Assembly: GCF_001983165.1 (NCBI RefSeq)
Contig: NZ_MNPU01000001.1
Location: 434,001-498,000, forward strand
Direction of reading: 5' to 3'
DNA: 64,000 nucleotides
Origin: Pseudomonas gessardii
GTDB lineage: Bacteria > Pseudomonadota > Gammaproteobacteria > Pseudomonadales > Pseudomonadaceae
Position 1 is the first letter of the stretch; each line of letters begins with the position of its first letter. Position numbers and translations under genes: made by a program. This document shows, piece by piece, positions 58,254 through 64,000 of the stretch. The notes under the pieces were generated by a model. It was given only the letters and a program-made list of their open reading frames with translations, searched no databases and was not told the origin of the DNA.

Positions 58254-60545
58254 CTACAGGTTCTCGTAGCGGTTCATATCCAGCACACCCTCTTCCACCG
58301 GCGTGGTTTCGCGCAGGTACTGCGACAAATCGTGGAAATACACCCAGAACTGCGGGTGACTGCGGCGAATGCCCCAGCGCTCGACAATCCGCTCAAAACG
58401 CTTGGCCTCCCTGGCCAGCTCCATGTCCTCGACGAACTCAGGCACGTCCTCGGCCGGCACATTGAAGATAAAGTTGGGGTAGCTGCTGAGCACGCCCGGG
58501 TAGATGGTCAGGGTATCCAGGCCCGGTTGATAGCGATAAGCCTCGCCCAGCATAAACGCCACGTTACTGTGGGCGCGGTTGCGCAGCAGGCTGTAGACCT
58601 CGCGCTGGCCGCTGCGGGTCTGGATACGCAGCATAGTGGCTTCCGGCAATTGTTCGATGACCTTGAGCCCGGCCGCCGGCCTGGAGGTCAGGCGGCTAAG
58701 GGTCTGTTCGGCGTCGCGCAGTTGCGGGTCGAGACCGGGACGCGAGCAATAGGCGCTGATGCACCGGTTGATCGGGTCCGGGCTGGCATTCAAGCCGCCA
58801 TAACGGGCCAGCAGTTGGTTAGCAAAATCGCGTTTGGGGTCCTTATCATCCAGTTTCAGGCCAGTGGGCTTGTCATTGTCAATGGCCTCATAGTCCAGCC
58901 ACAGCTTGACCTTGCCGCTGTTCTGGTACCAGTCATCGAGGTATCCATCGCGCGAATCCGCCGGCATCAGGCGCAGGAAGTTCTGTTCGGCACCATTGCG
59001 GATCAGGTCGAAATACAGGCGGGTCTGGGCCTGGTGCGAGACATTGCCAAACACGTCAAAGTTGACCGCCAGTTGGTAGTAGGTGCGCTCCAGCAACGGG
59101 TAATCGAACAGCCACAGGGTTTGCGGCACCTCGCCAATCAGGCCCTTGCTCACCGAGGCGCTGTCAAAATGGCGGAAGATGCTCAGCAAGGCATTGTCAT
59201 TGCCGGCCCACAGGCTCGACCAGCCCGGCGGCGGCAGGTCAGCGTAGCTGTCGCGGCGCAGAGCCTCGTATTCATTGCGTTTGTCGCGGTATTTGAGCCA
59301 CAGGCCGAGCACACTGCCCACATCATCGTTCTGCCCCGGCATCGCCAGCAGCGGCGTAGCCTGGCCGCGATAGCGCGCATCGGTGATGTACAGGTCGTGC
59401 TCCGGGTCCTGGAACAGGGTCCAGAAGTTGTCGCGGATCACATCCGTAGCAATCTGCCCCCGGCACACCGGCCCGCGGATAAAGGTGCGCACGAAGTATT
59501 CGGCGTTATCCAGCATGAACTGGTAGCGCGCCTTGGCCGGGATCGCCTCGAAGGTTTCAAACGGGTTGGCCCGGTGGCCAGGGCCGTAGCCCGGCAGCGC
59601 CATGGCCTGCCAGTCACCGCTGTAGAACAGCGCCTTGATCCGTGCCATCTTCGCCGCGCTGAACGGGTACGTGATATGGGTCTTGTGCACGATCACCCCT
59701 TGGACCGGCCACAGGCGGTAGTACACCTGGGTGCCCGGGTCATCATTGGGGCGCCGGGTGTTGATCAGGTCGATGGGCTGGCCGCTGGGCGTACGCGAGC
59801 GTACCCACTGGAAATAATGCCCCGGCTCACCCCCCTCGAAATAGATATGGGCCAGGAACAGATGCTCGAACAACCAGCGCGCCACCAGGCTTTCCCGGGC
59901 GCCGGGCTGGTTCAGCAGGTTTTCCCATTGCTGTACCTGCAAGGCTTCCTGGGCGCTGGGCGCCAGGCCTTGCTGGTCAATCGGCGCGCCGGAGGCCAGC
60001 CAGCGTTGCAGGGTCTGGTACTGCTGGTCGGTCAGGCCGGTGACGGCCAGGGGCATGCCTTCCTTGGGGTGCGCGCCGGCGTAGGCGTCGAATTCCCCCG
60101 GCAGCGGGCACATGTTCTCGCGGTTCAGGCCCAGCACGATCTCCTCGGGCAGCTTGGCATTGGGCGCCAAGGGGGTTGTGTGGCCCAGTTCCAGCATGCG
60201 CGCCATCAGCCCGGCCTGGGTGCCCTGGGCATCCAGGACCGAGGCAAACCCCTGGCGCTGCCAGGCGGCCTGGCCAAAGGCGTCATAAAACAGCCGGGTC
60301 GGCTGCGCCGCCTGGCTGCGCTCGCCGTCATACACCGCCACCTTGCTCGCGCCGCGTGCCGCCCCCTCGCCACTGCCCAGGTTGAGCTGGCAGGCCGAGT
60401 CATAGCAGGCATGGCAGGCCACGCATTTCTCGGTGAAGATGGGTTGGATGTCGCGGGTATAGGAAAGCGCCGGGGCGGGTCCGTTGGCCTGTGCAATACA
60501 GGCGACCAGGGCCAGGGCGGCGCTGGTAATGAGGCGAAGTGACAT
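58254..60545 (-). CDS. cti: Periplasmic fatty acid cis-trans isomerase Cti
   Basis: Cti converts cis-unsaturated membrane fatty acids to trans in response to solvents or heat. The 763 residues match Pseudomonas Cti. It has a signal peptide (MSLRLITSAALALVACIAQA, 1-20) and a c-type heme-binding site CVACH (about 41-45). The long C-terminal part has no membrane segment. It is divergent from metH, sharing a 165-bp spacer. Confidence 0.95.
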   Translation of the reverse strand: MSLRLITSAALALVACIAQANGPAPALSYTRDIQPIFTEKCVACHACYDSACQLNLGSGEGAARGASKVAVYDGERSQAAQPTRLFYDAFGQAAWQRQGFASVLDAQGTQAGLMARMLELGHTTPLAPNAKLPEEIVLGLNRENMCPLPGEFDAYAGAHPKEGMPLAVTGLTDQQYQTLQRWLASGAPIDQQGLAPSAQEALQVQQWENLLNQPGARESLVARWLFEHLFLAHIYFEGGEPGHYFQWVRSRTPSGQPIDLINTRRPNDDPGTQVYYRLWPVQGVIVHKTHITYPFSAAKMARIKALFYSGDWQAMALPGYGPGHRANPFETFEAIPAKARYQFMLDNAEYFVRTFIRGPVCRGQIATDVIRDNFWTLFQDPEHDLYITDARYRGQATPLLAMPGQNDDVGSVLGLWLKYRDKRNEYEALRRDSYADLPPPGWSSLWAGNDNALLSIFRHFDSASVSKGLIGEVPQTLWLFDYPLLERTYYQLAVNFDVFGNVSHQAQTRLYFDLIRNGAEQNFLRLMPADSRDGYLDDWYQNSGKVKLWLDYEAIDNDKPTGLKLDDKDPKRDFANQLLARYGGLNASPDPINRCISAYCSRPGLDPQLRDAEQTLSRLTSRPAAGLKVIEQLPEATMLRIQTRSGQREVYSLLRNRAHSNVAFMLGEAYRYQPGLDTLTIYPGVLSSYPNFIFNVPAEDVPEFVEDMELAREAKRFERIVERWGIRRSHPQFWVYFHDLSQYLRETTPVEEGVLDMNRYENL

Positions 60546-60710
60546 GGATCCGGTCCCGATTCAATGCGTGCGCTGAAAAATTGCGCCGATTCTACCGGTG
60601 TCAACGCCCCTTCAACATGAGCGATATTCATGCAAAACCCGAACATGCTCCAAAAGCGCACAGGTTTGCTATGATCCAGGCCCTCCGTAATGCCTGATTA
60701 GAGTAGTCCC

Positions 60711-63700
60711 ATGTCCGATCGTAGCACTCGCCTGCAAGCCCTCCATCAAGCCCTCAAGGAACGCATCCTGATCCTCGATGGCGGCATGGGCACGATGATC
60801 CAGAGCTACAAGCTGGAGGAAGAAGACTACCGTGGCAAACGCTTCGCCGACTGGCCCAGCGACGTCAAGGGCAACAACGACCTGTTGATCCTGAGCCGCC
60901 CGGACGTGATCGGCGGGATCGAGAAAGCGTACCTGGATGCCGGTGCCGATATCCTCGAAACCAACACCTTCAACGCCACCCAGGTGTCCCAGGCCGACTA
61001 CGGCATGGAGGCGCTGGCCTTTGAGCTGAACCTGGAAGGCGCACGCCTGGCCCGCCGGGTCGCCGATGCCAAGACCCTGGAGACCCCGGACAAGCCGCGT
61101 TTTGTCGCCGGCGTGCTGGGCCCCACCAGCCGCACCTGCTCGCTGTCGCCCGACGTGAACAACCCCGGCTACCGCAACGTCACCTTCGATGAACTGGTGG
61201 AGAACTACACCGAGGCCACCCAAGGCCTGATCGAAGGCGGTGCGGACATGATCCTCATCGAAACCATCTTCGATACCCTCAACGCCAAGGCCGCGATCTT
61301 TGCCGTGCAAGGGGTGTACGAAGCACTGGGGGTCGAGTTGCCGATCATGATTTCCGGCACCATCACCGACGCCTCCGGCCGCACGCTGTCGGGCCAGACC
61401 ACCGAAGCGTTCTGGAACTCCATCAGCCACGCCAAGCCGATTTCCGTGGGCTTGAACTGCGCCCTGGGCGCCCGTGAACTGCGGCCGTACCTCGAAGAGC
61501 TGTCGAACAAGGCCGACACCTACGTGTCCGCACACCCCAACGCCGGCCTGCCCAACGAGTTCGGCGAGTACGACGAGTTGCCGACGCAAACCGCCAAGGT
61601 CATCGAAGAATTTGCCCAGAGCGGCTTCCTCAATATCGTCGGCGGCTGCTGCGGCACCACGCCGGGGCATATCGAGGCCATCGCCAAGGCCGTGGCCGGC
61701 TACGCGCCGCGCCCGATCCCGGACATCCCCAAGGCCTGCCGCCTGTCGGGCCTGGAGCCGTTCACCATCGATCGCCAGTCGTTGTTCGTCAACGTCGGCG
61801 AACGCACCAACATCACCGGCTCCGCCAAGTTCGCCCGGCTGATCCGCGAGGACAACTACACCGAAGCCCTGGAAGTGGCCCTGCAGCAGGTGGAAGCCGG
61901 CGCCCAGGTGATCGATATCAACATGGACGAGGGCATGCTCGACTCGAAGAAGGCCATGGTGACCTTCCTCAATCTGATTGCCGGCGAGCCGGATATCTCC
62001 CGTGTGCCGATCATGATCGACTCCTCCAAGTGGGAAGTGATCGAAGCCGGCCTCAAGTGCATCCAGGGCAAGGGCATCGTCAACTCCATCAGCATGAAGG
62101 AAGGGGTCGAGCAGTTCATCCATCACGCCAAGCTGTGCAAGCGCTACGGCGCCGCCGTGGTGGTGATGGCGTTCGACGAAGCCGGCCAGGCCGACACCGA
62201 GGCGCGCAAGAAAGAGATCTGCAAGCGCTCCTACGACATCCTGGTCAATGAGGTGGGCTTCCCGCCGCAAGACATCATCTTCGACCCGAATATCTTCGCC
62301 GTGGCCACCGGTATCGAAGAGCACAACAACTACGCCGTGGACTTTATCAACGCCTGCGCCTATATCCGCGATGAGCTGCCGTACGCGCTGACCTCCGGTG
62401 GCGTGTCCAACGTGTCGTTCTCGTTCCGGGGCAACAACCCGGTGCGCGAGGCGATCCACTCGGTGTTCCTGCTGTATGCGATCCGCAACGGCCTGACCAT
62501 GGGGATCGTCAACGCCGGCCAACTGGAGATCTACGACCAGATCCCGGCCGAGCTGCGCGATGCCGTGGAAGACGTGGTGCTCAACCGCACCCCGGAAGGC
62601 ACCGACGCCCTCCTCGCCATCGCCGACAAGTACAAGGGCGATGGCAGCGTCAAGGAAGCCGAGACCGAGGAATGGCGCGGCTGGCCGGTAAACAAGCGCC
62701 TGGAACACGCGCTGGTCAAGGGCATCACCACCCATATCGTCGAAGACACCGAAGAGTCCCGGCAGTCATTCGCCCGCCCGATCGAGGTGATCGAGGGCCC
62801 GCTGATGTCTGGCATGAACATCGTTGGCGACCTGTTTGGCGCCGGCAAAATGTTCCTGCCGCAAGTGGTGAAATCGGCGCGGGTGATGAAGCAGGCCGTG
62901 GCCCACCTGATTCCCTTTATCGAACTGGAAAAAGGCGATAAACCGGAAGCCAAGGGCAAGATCCTTATGGCCACGGTCAAGGGTGACGTGCACGACATCG
63001 GCAAGAACATTGTCGGCGTGGTGCTGGGTTGCAACGGCTACGACATCGTCGACCTGGGGGTGATGGTGCCGGCGGAGAAGATCCTGCAGGTGGCCAAGGA
63101 GCAGAAGTGCGACATCATCGGTCTGTCCGGGCTGATTACGCCGTCCCTGGATGAGATGGTGCACGTGGCCCGCGAAATGCAGCGCCAGGACTTCCACCTG
63201 CCGCTGATGATCGGTGGCGCCACCACCTCCAAGGCGCACACGGCGGTGAAAATCGAGCCCAAGTACAGCAACGACGCAGTGATCTACGTCACCGACGCCT
63301 CGCGCGCGGTGGGCGTGGCCACGCAGTTGCTGTCCAAGGAGCTGAAGGCCGGCTTTGTCGAGAAGACCCGCCTGGAATACATCGACGTGCGTGAGCGCAC
63401 CTCCAACCGCAGCGCCCGCACCGAGCGCCTGAGCTACGCGGCGGCCATCGCCAAGAAGCCACAGTTCGACTGGAGCACTTACACCCCGGTCAAGCCGACG
63501 TTTACCGGGGCCAGGGTGCTGGACAATATCGACCTCAAGGTGCTGGCCGAATACATCGACTGGACGCCGTTCTTTATCTCTTGGGACCTGGCCGGCAAGT
63601 TCCCGCGCATCCTCAGCGATGAGGTGGTGGGTGAAGCGGCCACCGCGCTGTACGCCGATGCCCAGGAAATGCTCAACAAGCTGATCGACGAACAACTCAT

Positions 63701-64000
63701 CAGCGCCCGTGCGGTGTTTGGCTTCTGGCCGACCAACCAGGTGCAGGACGATGACCTGGAAGTCTACGGCGACGACGGCCAGCCGATTGCCAGGCTGCAT
63801 CACCTGCGCCAGCAGATTATCAAGACCGATGGCAAGCCGAACTTCTCCCTGGCCGACTTCGTGGCGCCCAAGGACAGCGGCGTGACCGACTACATCGGTG
63901 GTTTTATCACCACCGCCGGCATCGGCGCCGAAGAAGTGGCCAAGGCTTACCAGGATGCCGGCGACGACTACAATTCGATCATGGTCAAGGCCCTGGCCGA
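60711..64000 (+). CDS. metH: B12-dependent methionine synthase MetH (3' end outside window)
   Basis: It transfers a methyl group from methyltetrahydrofolate through cobalamin to homocysteine. About 1096 of the usual 1230 or so residues are present. The order is: homocysteine domain with zinc Cys in [12 protein letters not shown] (about 249) and [11 protein letters not shown] (about 313-314), folate domain (from about 350), and the cobalamin domain with [11 protein letters not shown] (His about 760, lower axial ligand). The SAM activation domain starts near residue 920. The upstream 165 bp has no B12 riboswitch; a possible -10 TATGAT lies at 60670-60675. Confidence 0.96.
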   Translation, partial: MSDRSTRLQALHQALKERILILDGGMGTMIQSYKLEEEDYRGKRFADWPSDVKGNNDLLILSRPDVIGGIEKAYLDAGADILETNTFNATQVSQADYGMEALAFELNLEGARLARRVADAKTLETPDKPRFVAGVLGPTSRTCSLSPDVNNPGYRNVTFDELVENYTEATQGLIEGGADMILIETIFDTLNAKAAIFAVQGVYEALGVELPIMISGTITDASGRTLSGQTTEAFWNSISHAKPISVGLNCALGARELRPYLEELSNKADTYVSAHPNAGLPNEFGEYDELPTQTAKVIEEFAQSGFLNIVGGCCGTTPGHIEAIAKAVAGYAPRPIPDIPKACRLSGLEPFTIDRQSLFVNVGERTNITGSAKFARLIREDNYTEALEVALQQVEAGAQVIDINMDEGMLDSKKAMVTFLNLIAGEPDISRVPIMIDSSKWEVIEAGLKCIQGKGIVNSISMKEGVEQFIHHAKLCKRYGAAVVVMAFDEAGQADTEARKKEICKRSYDILVNEVGFPPQDIIFDPNIFAVATGIEEHNNYAVDFINACAYIRDELPYALTSGGVSNVSFSFRGNNPVREAIHSVFLLYAIRNGLTMGIVNAGQLEIYDQIPAELRDAVEDVVLNRTPEGTDALLAIADKYKGDGSVKEAETEEWRGWPVNKRLEHALVKGITTHIVEDTEESRQSFARPIEVIEGPLMSGMNIVGDLFGAGKMFLPQVVKSARVMKQAVAHLIPFIELEKGDKPEAKGKILMATVKGDVHDIGKNIVGVVLGCNGYDIVDLGVMVPAEKILQVAKEQKCDIIGLSGLITPSLDEMVHVAREMQRQDFHLPLMIGGATTSKAHTAVKIEPKYSNDAVIYVTDASRAVGVATQLLSKELKAGFVEKTRLEYIDVRERTSNRSARTERLSYAAAIAKKPQFDWSTYTPVKPTFTGARVLDNIDLKVLAEYIDWTPFFISWDLAGKFPRILSDEVVGEAATALYADAQEMLNKLIDEQLISARAVFGFWPTNQVQDDDLEVYGDDGQPIARLHHLRQQIIKTDGKPNFSLADFVAPKDSGVTDYIGGFITTAGIGAEEVAKAYQDAGDDYNSIMVKALA

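Noticed and set aside
60546..60710. Cobalamin riboswitch upstream of metH
   Set aside because: No B12 box or conserved aptamer core is present in the 165-bp spacer.

Overview
The window is chromosomal DNA from a fluorescent-group Pseudomonas, close to the P. fluorescens complex. The pointers are the ptxS-kguEKTD 2-ketogluconate locus, the fapABCDEF functional-amyloid operon, the zwf/gnd pair, the nadK-pepN-zapE gene string, the nfuA-cti-metH order, high-GC codon usage and Pseudomonas-type REP doublets. Genes are dense, with short spacers and many 1-4 bp ATGA overlaps.

Layout. 1-5.9 kb is accessory: the N-terminal part of an autotransporter (its barrel end lies outside the window) and two related beta-sandwich (Ig-like) proteins of unknown role. 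6.1-11.2 kb is the 2-ketogluconate regulon with two perfect PtxS operators. 11.4-17 kb holds a chemoreceptor, an NCS2 purine permease, a LEA-type lipoprotein, two small proteins and a DpkA-type imine reductase. 17.2-22.2 kb is one 1686-residue putative toxin ending in an HExxH...D aspzincin-like metalloprotease site. 22.2-30.1 kb holds a PepSY protein, an orphan FecR-like protein, the fap operon with a sigma-54 promoter and an upstream palindrome, and a sigma-54 activator gene. 30.4-38.4 kb holds a small unknown gene, nhaB, a HAD phosphatase, zwf, gnd, a 54-residue unannotated gene, a phosphoethanolamine transferase and a small exported protein. 38.5-46.8 kb is a leftward string running nadK, phosphatase, rhomboid, DUF1315, DUF2797, pepN, zapE, followed by a GNAT gene. 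47.9-57.4 kb is the aerobic cobalamin block: chlI/chlD, cobN and cobW leftward, and cbtB, cbtA, cobE and cobM rightward, each side preceded by its own cobalamin riboswitch. 57.5-64 kb has nfuA, cti and the start of B12-dependent metH.

Genes that work together. KguE/K/T/D import 2-ketogluconate and convert it to 6-phosphogluconate, the metabolite that the zwf/gnd pair makes and uses. FapA-F build the surface amyloid, and the nearby sigma-54 activator is a plausible regulator. CbtAB (cobalt uptake), CobW, CobN and ChlID (cobalt insertion), and CobE/CobM (corrin ring) supply the cofactor that MetH uses.

The most striking features are: (1) a complete -1 programmed-frameshift signal (A AAA AAG heptamer, 5-nt spacer, perfect 13-bp stem) joining the chlI-like ATPase to a VWA reading frame that has no good start of its own; (2) back-to-back divergent B12 riboswitches; (3) the giant aspzincin-tipped putative toxin; (4) the sigma-54 promoter and 9-bp dyad in front of fap. 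No CRISPR array, rRNA, complete tRNA or intact insertion sequence was seen.
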